A stretch of DNA of 64,000 nt from G963665185 sp049723905 (GCF_049723905.1 NZ_JBJKFD010000001.1:2232001-2296000), one strand, 5' to 3'. Counted from the stretch's first letter, positions 53,303-62,236 are shown. The notes: generated from the letters alone by a model not told the origin. Program-made: numbers and translations.

Positions 53303-55069
53303 TCAGAACAGAGACGGCGGTGTGCTGACTTGCGCCAGATGTGACGCGCACAGTTCCATGGAGCCCAAAGGCTGAAAGGTAGTGGCCTGCATAAGGGAAA
53401 GTTTTCTGGTCTCGTTGCTGCCCATGGTAAAGGAAGCACCCCATGAAAGGGGCTTGCCGTCAAGCAGAACCAAGACCTTGTCTATCGTGCCGTTGCTCCA
53501 ACAGGTATCCAGAACGTACCGTCCCGGCGTCATGTTGTGGGAATGGCCGTTTTTAAAAGGCACGAAAATGGAATGCCCCGAATCGGTCAGCAATTTGAAG
53601 GCCTTTACCGTACGGGGACGGATGGCAATATGAAAGTCGCTTCTGGTCTGCCCCTTGGTTTCGCGTACCACGCGGCAGACGACGCCGGGACCGTTTTTCG
53701 GGCTGTCCAGATAGCGTCTGATGAACATTCCGGAATCGAGCACCACCTCGCAACCGGCATCCTGGCCGTCATTACGTCCGGCACTGGTGACAAGCCCTTT
53801 GATATTGATGATTTCCTCGGAAGTCTGGCCCCATATGCCATCCAGACGCAATTGATCGCCTTCAACCGTTTCCAACACTCCTCCAGCCGGAACAAACAGC
53901 AGCGAATCGTTGAGCCAACAGACGAAAAGCGGCTTGTCCGACTTGGCCGTTGCGGTCCACGAGCCTTTCCAGACGATGGGAATTCTCGTCATCCTTTTGC
54001 CGTCCACCCGGACCTGCAGGTATTTGAACGGCGTCAGTGCCATGCGCGGGGCATTGATCAAATCCATGGAAGAGCTGTCGGCAGCGGTCACACTGGGGAC
54101 CGGTGAAAAAATCGAAGGAGGCTTCTGCGCGCTGACCCGTATGGGAGCCAGGGCGTCCAGGGACAGCTGCTTGACCTTGGAGTTTATTTCCTTGCCATTG
54201 ACCAGGATTAACGGCTCGGGCCCCATATAGTTGCGAATGGTCTTATCGCTTACTTCGGGCAGGTCAACGATGACCCCGAACGTTTTGAGAAAAAGCTGCA
54301 CAGCTTTGAGCTGCTGCCGCACCTTCCAGTCCACCTGAATGATATCCTTGCTGACTTCGATTGCCAGGGCCGGAATGCAATGGTGGTTGAGCGCGTAGTA
54401 GGTAAGGGACTTGCGTTGCTCGGAATAGTGGGAATTGGAAGCGAACGTCTCGGTGTTGAACAGGCGGAACCGATAGCTGGCCGGAACAACGGTGGGGTTG
54501 AGCTGGTCCAGCACCTTGTTGGCGAACTGCTCCAGAAAAACGCGGCCCTTGTAGGTTTTGGTATCGATGATGACGGACTGTCCGTAGCGCTTGGGGTTGC
54601 GCAGCGAGTCCACATAGGTGGGGTGGTAAAAGCCCGAGCCTTCGTGCAAATGGATAAAGGCATCGCACGGCGCCAGAAGGTAGCGGATGACGCGGGCCAG
54701 CCGATCTTCGTAATAATCGTTGTAGTCTTTGTCGAACCGGCGGTTGAGGTCGACATTGACCTGCCGGGTATGCTGCTGAACCGTCGGGACGTTGGCGCGG
54801 GGCACCACGATGAGATTGCCCTTGCGCACCTTGCAGTGGGAAATGAGCTGTGCCGTGAGAAAACCGGCGACCTCGTCTCCCTGTATGCCCCCCTGCACCA
54901 GAACAGTGGGACCGGGCTGGTCGCCTTTGAGCCAATGCACCGTCAGGGGATACTGCGTTCCCTGGAAAAAGGTGAACGAATCACCATATGCCAGCCCCGC
55001 CCCTCCGAACACAGCCGGAAGAAGCAGGCACAAACTAAGCAATAATCCGATAAAGCGGGAACGTATCAC
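53303..55069 (-). CDS. Csd4/Pgp1-like M99 peptidoglycan carboxypeptidase
   Basis: A 588-residue exported protein with a signal peptide (residues 1-29, ending LAYG). The M14-type carboxypeptidase domain covers about 30-280. The first zinc motif reads GGIQGDE (Q63, E66), with Gln where most M14 enzymes have His. From memory, helical-shape carboxypeptidase Csd4 of Helicobacter pylori uses just this Gln. The third ligand is in FIHLHEGSGFYHP and the catalytic Glu in ALAIEVSKD. Three further beta-rich domains follow. It should trim peptidoglycan tripeptides to dipeptides in the periplasm and shape a curved cell. The GTG start overlaps the upstream gene by 35 bases, and a Csd6-like gene is in the same operon. 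Confidence 0.85.
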   Translation of the reverse strand: MIRSRFIGLLLSLCLLLPAVFGGAGLAYGDSFTFFQGTQYPLTVHWLKGDQPGPTVLVQGGIQGDEVAGFLTAQLISHCKVRKGNLIVVPRANVPTVQQHTRQVNVDLNRRFDKDYNDYYEDRLARVIRYLLAPCDAFIHLHEGSGFYHPTYVDSLRNPKRYGQSVIIDTKTYKGRVFLEQFANKVLDQLNPTVVPASYRFRLFNTETFASNSHYSEQRKSLTYYALNHHCIPALAIEVSKDIIQVDWKVRQQLKAVQLFLKTFGVIVDLPEVSDKTIRNYMGPEPLILVNGKEINSKVKQLSLDALAPIRVSAQKPPSIFSPVPSVTAADSSSMDLINAPRMALTPFKYLQVRVDGKRMTRIPIVWKGSWTATAKSDKPLFVCWLNDSLLFVPAGGVLETVEGDQLRLDGIWGQTSEEIINIKGLVTSAGRNDGQDAGCEVVLDSGMFIRRYLDSPKNGPGVVCRVVRETKGQTRSDFHIAIRPRTVKAFKLLTDSGHSIFVPFKNGHSHNMTPGRYVLDTCWSNGTIDKVLVLLDGKPLSWGASFTMGSNETRKLSLMQATTFQPLGSMELCASHLAQVSTPPSLF

Positions 55070-55742
55070 TGAAGATCATTTCTCCTTTCGGGGAGACAAT
55101 TTTAACTTGAAGGGCGAAAATATCATCCCTGGCCACATTTTTCGGCAAACTGAACTTGCTGATTATCCTCTTGAAGCGCTGGATTGAAAAATTGAGATCT
55201 TTGGATCGGGCTTCGACCTTGAGCACCTTGCCCCCGTTGGTGACCAGGGCAAAGGAGACATCACCAACCAGTACCTTGTTATCCTGTTGCAGGTTGTTGA
55301 CGTCAAAGCTGGTACGCATGGAATGGTTGACGAACTGCACCTGCAGATTTTCCACCCTGCAGAGGTGGCTGTCGGCCTGGACGAACAGGGTGGACAGGTT
55401 GATATCCGGCGGCGGCACGACGGGTCCGGGCTTGCGGCCCACGCTGCCAGCCAGTGCGGTCAGCTCCTCGGGGTCGGTCCGTTCCATGAGTTTTTCAACA
55501 TTTTCCAGGCGTTCCAGGCGCACCTGCATTTCCACCAGACGGCGTTCCAAAGTTTTACGGCTTTGGGAAAGCGCCTGGTTCTTGTGCCAGAAGGTATACC
55601 CTCCCACAATGCCTGCGGCGGCAAGCACGACAATGCAAACCAGAGCATACACGCCGAGTTTGAGCCAAAAAGGACTGACGCGGAATCTGCGGACATTGCT
55701 GTCGTCCCGCATGAGGAGAACGCTGTACTTGGTATGTTTCAT
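55035..55742 (-). CDS. Membrane-anchored coiled-coil protein of the shape operon
   Basis: A 235-residue inner-membrane protein: a short cytoplasmic start (MKHTKYSVLLMRDDSNVRRF), one transmembrane helix (about 28-50), a coiled coil (about 53-95, QSRKTLERRLVEMQVRLERL), a Pro-rich linker and a beta-rich periplasmic domain. I do not recognise the C-terminal domain. Its ATG overlaps the Csd6-like stop by four bases (ATGA) and its own end overlaps the Csd4-like start, so all three are translationally linked. It may hold the two wall enzymes together, which is inference from layout. Confidence 0.8.
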   Translation of the reverse strand: MKHTKYSVLLMRDDSNVRRFRVSPFWLKLGVYALVCIVVLAAAGIVGGYTFWHKNQALSQSRKTLERRLVEMQVRLERLENVEKLMERTDPEELTALAGSVGRKPGPVVPPPDINLSTLFVQADSHLCRVENLQVQFVNHSMRTSFDVNNLQQDNKVLVGDVSFALVTNGGKVLKVEARSKDLNFSIQRFKRIISKFSLPKNVARDDIFALQVKIVSPKGEMIFSDTFPLYRIIA

Positions 55743-57019
55743 AGGGTGCTGCCGGTCCAGGTTTCCGAGATTATTTTCCAGTTATCGCCATCGGGGCGGA
55801 CAACGAGATGTTTTATACCTTTATCTTCGTATCCGTTCTGTGACGCATAGTCCTGAACCAGCCTCAGTTCAAGACCTTTAGGATTTTCGCTTACCTGCAT
55901 ATCGCTGAAATGGACGAATTTGGGCGGGTTATCTGCCCATATCTTCCGCTTTTGTCCGGTAATCTGCTCGATTCCCCGGCGTCCGTCCTGCCCGGCATCG
56001 GCATCGTAAAACCCTGCGTATTTCACAAGGTCACCCGCTTCCCAGGCGCGGCGCCAAGCCTCCACAAATTTACGCATGCGGAGATCGGCGTCTTCCAGGT
56101 ATTTTTCCTTGAGGTCCCGGGGCGGGGCAGCGGTTTCCACGCCGACGATGACAAACTTTCCGTCCTTGTCGCGCTGCCAATACAGCCGCTTGGTAATGGC
56201 CGAGGTAAAAGAGGGGGTGCGATAGTATTGCCCGAACCAGGTCACCCAATAATCGGGTCCGGGAAGCAAATGAACGTCGGTTACGAACAGATCGATCCAG
56301 GGCGTCTTTTGAAAGATGCCTTCCTTGTGGCGGCGAAAGCCTTTGAACGACAACCGCTGCGCCCGGCTGAACTTGCCCGGATCGTAATAGGAAAAAAAGT
56401 CTTGGCTCCGGCTGCTCCAGGCCTCGGCCCAGCCGTGCAGCCGCTTGAGCACCAGGGCCTGTCTTTCCATGACCGTGGAATTGCCGGCTGTGGAGGAATC
56501 GGAGACCCAATCGACATCCCGGGCAATGATCACGGGCGTGCCCCGTTTGGCCTGGGATTCCAGGGAGTGGATGTCGTTCTGGCTCAGGGCCACGCAGCCG
56601 CGGGTTTCGCGCGGGCTGAAGACGCGTCCGCGTCCGTGCACCCAGATGCCGCTTCCGGTCTTGCCCTGCAACCGATCCACCGGGTTGGGATAGTTGAGAG
56701 GAAAGGCGAGATCGCCGTAGAGTTCGTAATCGAGATTGCTGGTACGCTTCCCAGTGACGAAATACACGCCTTCGGGCGTTTTGAAGTCACCTTCAAAGAC
56801 CTTATCGCCCTCGGACCTGCCTGTTGTGCACGGCTTTTCCTCGATAAGGGACAACGGACTTTTGCGACCCAGCACGTAAAATGTCTGGTCCTGCTTGTCG
56901 ATGGCCCAAAAATAGGAAGGATTCGTAGGATGATCAATTAAATGCGCCCGCCACCCCTCGGCCATGCCGGGGGTGGCGAAACACATGAGTAGTACCAGGA
57001 TAGTGAGTAGTCTATTCAT
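55739..57019 (-). CDS. L,D-transpeptidase/carboxypeptidase with NTF2-like tail (Csd6/Pgp2-like)
   Basis: A 426-residue exported protein. It has a signal peptide (MNRLLTILVLLMCFATPGMA), a YkuD-fold catalytic domain (about 35-175) with the active site HGRGRVFSPRETRGCVALS (His128, Cys142), and a C-terminal region (about 300-426; FVEAWRRAWEAGDLVKYAGF) that looks like an NTF2/SnoaL-type fold. That two-part build is the one I know from H. pylori Csd6 and Campylobacter Pgp2, L,D-carboxypeptidases that follow Csd4/Pgp1 in cell-shape trimming. ATG 57019 is chosen because the signal peptide starts there; an ATG-like start 18 codons earlier lacks support. It is the first gene of the three-gene run. Confidence 0.85.
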   Translation of the reverse strand: MNRLLTILVLLMCFATPGMAEGWRAHLIDHPTNPSYFWAIDKQDQTFYVLGRKSPLSLIEEKPCTTGRSEGDKVFEGDFKTPEGVYFVTGKRTSNLDYELYGDLAFPLNYPNPVDRLQGKTGSGIWVHGRGRVFSPRETRGCVALSQNDIHSLESQAKRGTPVIIARDVDWVSDSSTAGNSTVMERQALVLKRLHGWAEAWSSRSQDFFSYYDPGKFSRAQRLSFKGFRRHKEGIFQKTPWIDLFVTDVHLLPGPDYWVTWFGQYYRTPSFTSAITKRLYWQRDKDGKFVIVGVETAAPPRDLKEKYLEDADLRMRKFVEAWRRAWEAGDLVKYAGFYDADAGQDGRRGIEQITGQKRKIWADNPPKFVHFSDMQVSENPKGLELRLVQDYASQNGYEDKGIKHLVVRPDGDNWKIISETWTGSTL

Positions 57020-57261
57020 CAGCGCGCTGTAACCATACCCCTCCGCCCACGCCGTACGGCGCCTAGGGCGCACTGTGCCCGCTCGGGCCCTTACAATTCT
57101 TTTGTCCCCACCTCAACAAACCAGCGTGGTCCGGAATGCACCACAGCCCTTGCAAAGCGCAGGCTTATGCCGGGCACGGCCCAACCCTTCCGTCTTTCTG
57201 TCCCGGCAGGAGTTCCTGCCGGATTCCCCCGAAAGATGGACCGGACGTTTACGCCGATTCC

Positions 57262-58563
57262 CTACTTTTCATCAAAAACGCGTTTGAAGATCATGTCTTC
57301 GTGGCGCAGATAGTATTCGGGATTAAAGATCGAATCAAGCTGTTCGCTCGTAAGGGCCTTGGAAATAACCGGATCGGCCCGAATAAGATCCTCGAACGGC
57401 GTTTTTTCCTCCCAGCATTTCATGGCAACGCGCTGGACCGTCTCGTAGGCCTTCTGACGTTCCAGTCCGCTGCTCTCGATGAGATTGAGCAGAACACGCT
57501 GCGAGTAGAAAAGGCCGTAGGACCCGTACAGGTTGCGGTCCATGTTCTCGGGGATGACCCGGAGGTTGGACAGCAGGTTGGACAGGCGGTTCAGGATGTA
57601 GTCGGCCAGAATGGTGGAGTCCGGCATGATGACCCGTTCCACAGAGGAATGGCTGATGTCGCGCTCGTGCCACAGGGCCATGTTTTCCATGGAGGCCATG
57701 GCATTGGTGCGCAGCAGGCGGGAAAGTCCGGTCATGTTTTCTGCGGAAATGGGATTCTTTTTGTGCGGCATGGCCGAGGAACCCTTCTGCCCCTTGGCAA
57801 AGCCCTCTTCCACTTCCAGCACTTCGGTGCGCTGCAAATGGCGCAGTTCCACGCACAGCCGTTCCACCCCGCCGCCGATAAGGGCCAGGGAGGTAAAGAA
57901 ATGGGCATGGCGGTCGCGCTGGATGATCTGGGTGGAAATTTCATCCACCTTCAGGCCGAGCACGTCGCAGGCGATCTTTTCCATTTCCGGGGAAAGGTGG
58001 GCGTAGGTTCCCACGGCACCGGAAATTTTGCCGACGCGGATGCCTTCCAGGGCTTCTTCAAAGCGCTTTTTGTGGCGCAGAAATTCGGCATAGAAACCGG
58101 CCATCTTGAGGCCGAAGCTGGTGGGCTCGGCGTGGATGCCGTGGGTACGGCCCATGCACAGGCGGCCCTTGTGGTCGTGCGCCAGCTTGGAAAGGGTTTC
58201 CAGCAGCTTGTCCAAAGCCTTCATTACCATGCGTCCGGCCCGGGTGAGCAGTACGCCGTTGGCCGTGTCCACGATATCCGAGGAGGTGCAGCCCAGATGG
58301 ATGAAGCGGGAATCGGGGCCGACCTTTTCTTCCACTGCGGTCAAAAAGGCGATGACGTCGTGCCGGGTTTTTTCCTCTATTTCAAGGATGCGGTCGAGTT
58401 CGAAGTCGGCCTTGGAACGGATGGTTTCCATGGCTTCCGTCGGGATGACGTCCAGCTTGTGCCAAGCTTCGCACACGGCCAGTTCCACTTCGAGCCAGAC
58501 CCTGAATTTGTTTTCCAGGGTCCACAATGCGGCCATTTCGGGCCGGGAATATCTGTCTATCAT
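57262..58563 (-). CDS. purB: Adenylosuccinate lyase
   Basis: A 433-residue cytoplasmic enzyme acting twice in purine synthesis (SAICAR to AICAR, and adenylosuccinate to AMP, releasing fumarate). It opens with MIDRYSRPEMAALWTLENKF as usual; the catalytic His region is GRTHGIHAEPTSFG (about 140) and the fumarase-superfamily signature GSSAMPHKKNP is at about 265. Length matches the Bacillus-type enzyme (431). It lies 243 bases upstream of the Csd6-like gene in the same direction; whether they share a message is unclear. Confidence 0.97.
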   Translation of the reverse strand: MIDRYSRPEMAALWTLENKFRVWLEVELAVCEAWHKLDVIPTEAMETIRSKADFELDRILEIEEKTRHDVIAFLTAVEEKVGPDSRFIHLGCTSSDIVDTANGVLLTRAGRMVMKALDKLLETLSKLAHDHKGRLCMGRTHGIHAEPTSFGLKMAGFYAEFLRHKKRFEEALEGIRVGKISGAVGTYAHLSPEMEKIACDVLGLKVDEISTQIIQRDRHAHFFTSLALIGGGVERLCVELRHLQRTEVLEVEEGFAKGQKGSSAMPHKKNPISAENMTGLSRLLRTNAMASMENMALWHERDISHSSVERVIMPDSTILADYILNRLSNLLSNLRVIPENMDRNLYGSYGLFYSQRVLLNLIESSGLERQKAYETVQRVAMKCWEEKTPFEDLIRADPVISKALTSEQLDSIFNPEYYLRHEDMIFKRVFDEK

Positions 58564-58631
58564 GGTATTGCGGGGGTTGGGTGTTTGCGGGAAGAGGAAG
58601 CCCCTCCCGAACGGTGCGCTGGGCCGCGAAC

Positions 58632-58653
58632 AAAAAAGGCAGCCTTGGCTGCC
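58632..58653 (-). terminator. Terminator of the FmdB gene
   Basis: Read leftward: GGCAGCC-AA-GGCTGCC then TTTTTTG, 10 bases after the stop codon. Confidence 0.9.
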
Positions 58654-58663
58654 TTATTCTGCA

Positions 58664-59032
58664 TCAGGATGACGCGCTTGTCGATGTCGCGCCGGAAGAT
58701 TCTCCCGACGATTTCTGACTTCCTGCCGACGCTGCATCGGCCGAAGAGCCAGCCGAAGAGCCAGCCGAAGAGCCGGAAGATGAGTCAGACGAGGATTCGG
58801 ACGAGGACGAACCGTTGCCGTGCCCGTTGTTGGTGCTGGACGTGGAGGCGTTTTTGCCCGCGTAGTCCGTTACATACCAGCCCGATCCCTTGAGCACGAA
58901 CGACGTATTGGAAATAAGCCGTTTGGACGTGCCGCCGCAGATGGGACAGGGCAGCTCCTTTTCCTCAAAATTGCTCTGCCATTCCTCGAAAATCTGTTCA
59001 CAGTCCTGGCATCTATATTCGTAAATCGGCAT
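58664..59032 (-). CDS. FmdB-family zinc-ribbon protein with Ser-rich tail
   Basis: A 122-residue protein. The N-terminal 45 residues are the FmdB regulatory-protein zinc ribbon: MPIYEYRCQDCEQIFEEW and LPCPICGG give two CxxC pairs. After GSGWYVTDYAGK it turns into about 60 residues of Ser/Ala/Gly low-complexity sequence, in part a 12-base repeat coding GSSA. The family often sits near methyl-amide metabolism genes but its role is not well defined. AGGAGG lies 10 bases before the ATG. It has its own terminator. Confidence 0.9.
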   Translation of the reverse strand: MPIYEYRCQDCEQIFEEWQSNFEEKELPCPICGGTSKRLISNTSFVLKGSGWYVTDYAGKNASTSSTNNGHGNGSSSSESSSDSSSGSSAGSSAGSSADAASAGSQKSSGESSGATSTSASS

Positions 59033-59454
59033 ACCTTGAAAACCTCCTAGAACGAAAAAGCCGGTGAACGCAAAAAAGACCGCCCGCCGGGGCGGACAGC
59101 CAAAAAGTAGTCATGCGTTCGTGAAGGTCAAGAGCTGACATTCAATCCGCTGAAATTAGAATTCAGCTGGATGCCACGCCTGCCGGACGAACCGGAAGAG
59201 TCGGGAGGAAAAACACAGTCGGACGGGCTGAATCCGTCCGCCCTTCTCATGTTGGAACCACTACACTCCACACGGGTTCGCCGTGCGGAAAAGCGCCCCT
59301 ACCGGCATGTCCGGAAGCACGTTCGAAAACCATTGGTCTCCGTGTCCCGGCCTTTTGCGCCGAGTGAACGCATTCGGGCAATAATCCACCCAGCCTGCGC
59401 CCACTTCCGGCAACCACGTATCGCAACCGCCTCGCCCAAAGGGGCGTGGGGCAC
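59033..59454. other. Intergenic region with no supported gene
   Basis: Holds a GCCCGCC-GGGGCGG hairpin near 59080, a CGGACG-CGTCCG hairpin near 59220 and a CGCCC-GGGCG hairpin near 59435. A 95-codon frame (59171-59458, plus strand) has no recognisable motif or ribosome site. Confidence 0.4.
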
Positions 59455-59568
59455 TTAGGCTTTGGCTGCTGCCTTGGCCTCGCGAATGCGCTGCTTCAGG
59501 TTTTCCTTCCTGCGTTTACGCTTGCGAGCCAATTCCTTTTTACGTTCGATTTTTTTGTGCCTGGCCAT
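59455..59568 (-). CDS. Tiny basic protein (37 aa)
   Basis: 37 residues, half of them Lys or Arg: MARHKKIERKKELARKRKRR, then a helical ENLKQRIREAKAAAKA tail. AGGAG lies 5 bases before the ATG, which supports it as a real gene. It looks like a nucleic-acid or ribosome-binding peptide. It is not rpsU, whose sequence differs. It somewhat resembles short Arg/Lys-rich DUF proteins, but I cannot assign one. Confidence 0.7.
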   Translation of the reverse strand: MARHKKIERKKELARKRKRRKENLKQRIREAKAAAKA

Positions 59569-59759
59569 ATCTACTCCTCATAACGGATTTGGTAAGCTTT
59601 CGTGAAGCCTGGCATCATTACCCAAACAATCGCCAGTGGTCAAGCCTGGAATCCCCTTTTTCCGGCTGTTCCCTCAAAGCGTGGCTGGTCTGTCTATTTA
59701 CATGGTACATCGCTGCAACTACAAGAGAAGTATAAAATAAATTATCAGGAGTAAAAAAG

Positions 59760-60317
59760 ATGCTCACACGTGAACAAGCCTTGGAACTGTTGCAAAATGC
59801 AATGGGGCATGACGAATCCCTGCGCAACCATAGCCTGCAGACCGAAGCGGTCATGCGCGGCCTGGCCGCTCACCTCGGAGAGGACTCCGAGCTGTGGGGC
59901 ATCACCGGGCTGCTGCACGACCTTGATTTTCCCAAGACCAAATCCGCGCCCGAACGCCATGGGCTGGACGCAGCCGAACAGCTGGCGGGACAACTGCCCG
60001 AAGACGCCATCCACGCCATCCAGGCACACAACGAAATGAACGGCGTAACCCCGGAGAATTCCTTTGATTACGCCCTGCGCTGCGGCGAAACCGTCACCGG
60101 GCTGGTGGCTGCCAATGCTCTGGTACGGCCCGATGGCATGTCCGGCATGAAGCCCAAGAGCCTGAAAAAGAAAATGAAGGACAAGGCCTTTGCCCGCAAC
60201 GTGAACCGGAAAATCATTCAGGAGTGTGACAAGCTGGGGCTGGAACTGGGAGATTTTCTGCAAATAGCCATAGACCGCATGACGGAAGTGGCACCGGAAG
60301 TAGGCCTGGCGAAATAG
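59760..60317 (+). CDS. HD-domain phosphohydrolase
   Basis: A 185-residue cytoplasmic protein with an HD metal site: NHSLQTEAVMRGLA (first His), LLHDLDFP (the HD pair), RHGLDAAE and IHAIQAHNE (later ligands). The VRPDGMSGMKPKSLKKKMKDK segment near 125 is typical of short HDIG hydrolases. The substrate is unknown; nucleotides or nucleic acid ends are usual. AGGAG lies 8 bases before the ATG. It is followed by a palindromic family element and then the sigma-54 activator gene. Confidence 0.9.
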   Translation: MLTREQALELLQNAMGHDESLRNHSLQTEAVMRGLAAHLGEDSELWGITGLLHDLDFPKTKSAPERHGLDAAEQLAGQLPEDAIHAIQAHNEMNGVTPENSFDYALRCGETVTGLVAANALVRPDGMSGMKPKSLKKKMKDKAFARNVNRKIIQECDKLGLELGDFLQIAIDRMTEVAPEVGLAK

Positions 60318-60426
60318 GCTGCCCTGAAGAAAGCCAAGCAGGAGAAAGCCGTGCCGGGCAATGGTGCATGCGGCAGACGCCACAACACTATTTTTTCCTT
60401 CGGTTACTCGCATCGTCCAATCCGGC

Positions 60427-60560
60427 AGGTTGCCTGAAAAGGTCCGAGAGTCCCAAACATCTGCCGGAATGCAAGATAAGAACAGCCCGAGACGCATTGA
60501 GCAATGCGTCTCGGGTTTATTTTTTTTCGAAGCAACGACGCTATGGTGCTGTTTCCATGT
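60427..60560. repeat. Palindromic family element with terminator core after the HD gene
   Basis: Family arms (AGGTTGCCTGAAAAGGTCC, GAAGCAACGACGCTATGGTG) surround a perfect stem CCCGAGACGCATT / AATGCGTCTCGGG with GAGC loop (about 60487-60517) and a TTTATTTTTTTT tail. In this copy the core is plainly a rho-independent terminator on the plus strand. Confidence 0.85.
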
Positions 60561-60796
60561 GCTCCCCACAAAATACGTTTCTTTTTTATGAAGAAACGCG
60601 CCCCGAAAAATGCGGTTTCAGGTTCGCCCACGCCGCTCCCAATCCCCCCGTCTCGCGCATGGCGGGCTATGCCCGCCGTGGAGCGTGTCGTGTGTACTGC
60701 TTGTTTTTCAATCAAGCGAATGGAGCGGACACGGCACAGGACAACCTGAAGGGATGGCACTTCACTTCTGCGCGCAAGCCTTGTATTTACAACCGC

Positions 60797-62131
60797 ATGC
60801 AAGGTTCCATTCTTATATTCGACGAAGACCGCGCCCGCCTGAACGAACTGGCGGACCACCTGCGCCGCGACAAGCACGAGGTAACCACCACCCCCCGCGC
60901 CCTGGACTTTTTCAACGCCCTGGAGCGGGTAAAGTATGATGTGGCCTACGTGGGCAGCGGCGAATACGACGCCCTTGAACTGCTGCGCCAGGTCAAACAC
61001 CACCGCCCCACGGCCGAAGTCATCATCGCCGCGTCCTATCCTTCTGTGGACGGTGCCGTGGAGGCCGTGCGCGAAGGCGCTTTCCACTATGTTTCCTCCC
61101 TGACGCCGCCGGAAAAGATCGCCTTTATCGTGCAAAAGGCCCTGGAAAAAAGGCTCATCACCATTGAAGTGGCGGAGCTGCGGGAAATTCTGCGTTCGGT
61201 GCGCGGCCCCAAGATTATCGGCGAAAGCCCGGCCATGCAGGAGCTGAAAAAGACCATCACCCGGGTGGCGACCATGGACGGGACCGTGCTTGTTCGTGGG
61301 GAAACCGGGACCGGTAAAGAACTGGTATCACGGGCGATTCACGAAATGAGCCACCGGGCGGACAAGAAATTTCTGGCCGTCAACTGCGGCGCGCTGACCA
61401 GCGAACTTTTGAGCAACGAATTGTTCGGCCACGAAAAAGGCGCGTTCACCGGCGCAGGCGCAGTCAAGAAGGGGCTCTTCGAAGCCGCGGACGGCGGCAC
61501 CATTCTGCTGGACGAAATCGGCGACACGCCGCCGGTCATGCAGCGCCAGCTTTTGCGCGTTCTTCAGGAAAAGACCATCATGCGCGTGGGCGGAACCGAG
61601 GAAATCCCGGTCAACGTACGGGTTATCGGGGCTACCAACCGCAGCCTGCTGGACGATGTGGAAAGCGGCATTTTCCGTGAAGACCTGTACTACCGGCTCA
61701 ATATCTTCATTTTGCGCATCCCTCCCCTGCGTGACCGGCGCGACGACATCCCCCTGTTCTGCCGCCATTTTCTGGACAAGTTCAACGCCCAGTTCGGAAA
61801 ATCCGTTGAGCGGCTCTCGGAAAAGACCATGCGCATGATCATGTCTTACCCTTTTCCCGGCAACGTCCGCGAGCTGGAAAACGTGATGGAGCGGGCCACG
61901 GCGCTGTGCGACGGCCCCCAGATTCTTCCGCGCCACTTACCCACCAGGATGATGGCTTCGGCCCGAGGCATGATGAAGGAAGACGAAAAAATGCTCACCC
62001 TGGCCGCCATGGAGCAGCGCTATATTTCGCGCGTGTTGGAATCCGTAAATGGAAATAAAACAGAAGCAGCAAGAATTTTGGGCATAAATCGCTCGTCTTT
62101 GTGGCGCAAGCTGAAGGCAGACAAAAATTAG
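60797..62131 (+). CDS. Sigma-54-dependent activator with phosphoacceptor-less receiver
   Basis: A 444-residue transcription activator. The receiver-like N-domain (about 1-120) has the acidic pair in ILIFDEDRARL. The phosphorylated Asp position reads VAYVGSGEYDAL (Gly) and the conserved Lys is absent in YVSSLTPPEKI, so it should not be switched by a normal histidine kinase. The AAA+ domain (about 140-375) is intact: GETGTGKE, sigma-54-contacting GAFTGA, ILLDEIGD, FREDLYYRLN. The Fis-type helix-turn-helix ends it (NGNKTEAARILGINRSSLWR). ATG 60797 is chosen because the receiver fold starts there; upstream codons overlap the palindromic element. Three dyads and a sigma-54 promoter follow at once. 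Confidence 0.93.
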   Translation: MQGSILIFDEDRARLNELADHLRRDKHEVTTTPRALDFFNALERVKYDVAYVGSGEYDALELLRQVKHHRPTAEVIIAASYPSVDGAVEAVREGAFHYVSSLTPPEKIAFIVQKALEKRLITIEVAELREILRSVRGPKIIGESPAMQELKKTITRVATMDGTVLVRGETGTGKELVSRAIHEMSHRADKKFLAVNCGALTSELLSNELFGHEKGAFTGAGAVKKGLFEAADGGTILLDEIGDTPPVMQRQLLRVLQEKTIMRVGGTEEIPVNVRVIGATNRSLLDDVESGIFREDLYYRLNIFILRIPPLRDRRDDIPLFCRHFLDKFNAQFGKSVERLSEKTMRMIMSYPFPGNVRELENVMERATALCDGPQILPRHLPTRMMASARGMMKEDEKMLTLAAMEQRYISRVLESVNGNKTEAARILGINRSSLWRKLKADKN

Positions 62132-62236
62132 CGGTGCAAATCGCAACATCGTTGCAAACTGCACCAATACCTCTTTATCCCCCGTATACCAAGGGTCCCG
62201 CCAGAACTCAGCGCAGGCTGCGGTGCAAAATGCAAC
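62130..62236. promoter_or_regulatory. Three upstream activator dyads, GGTGCA-N3-TGCAAC
   Basis: Cores at 62135-62145 (GGTGCAAATCGCAAC), 62153-62163 (reverse: GGTGCAGTTTGCAAC) and 62224-62234 (GGTGCAAAATGCAAC). They share a 15-bp half-symmetric pattern. They lie about 110-205 bases before the predicted sigma-54 start, the usual range for enhancer sites, and just after the activator gene. Confidence 0.7.

Noticed and set aside
59171..59458. 95-codon plus-strand frame
   Set aside because: No motif, no ribosome site, overlaps the end of the small basic gene on the other strand.
59455..59568. rpsU (ribosomal protein S21)
   Set aside because: The peptide is shorter and lacks the S21 N-terminal pattern; only its basic character is similar.
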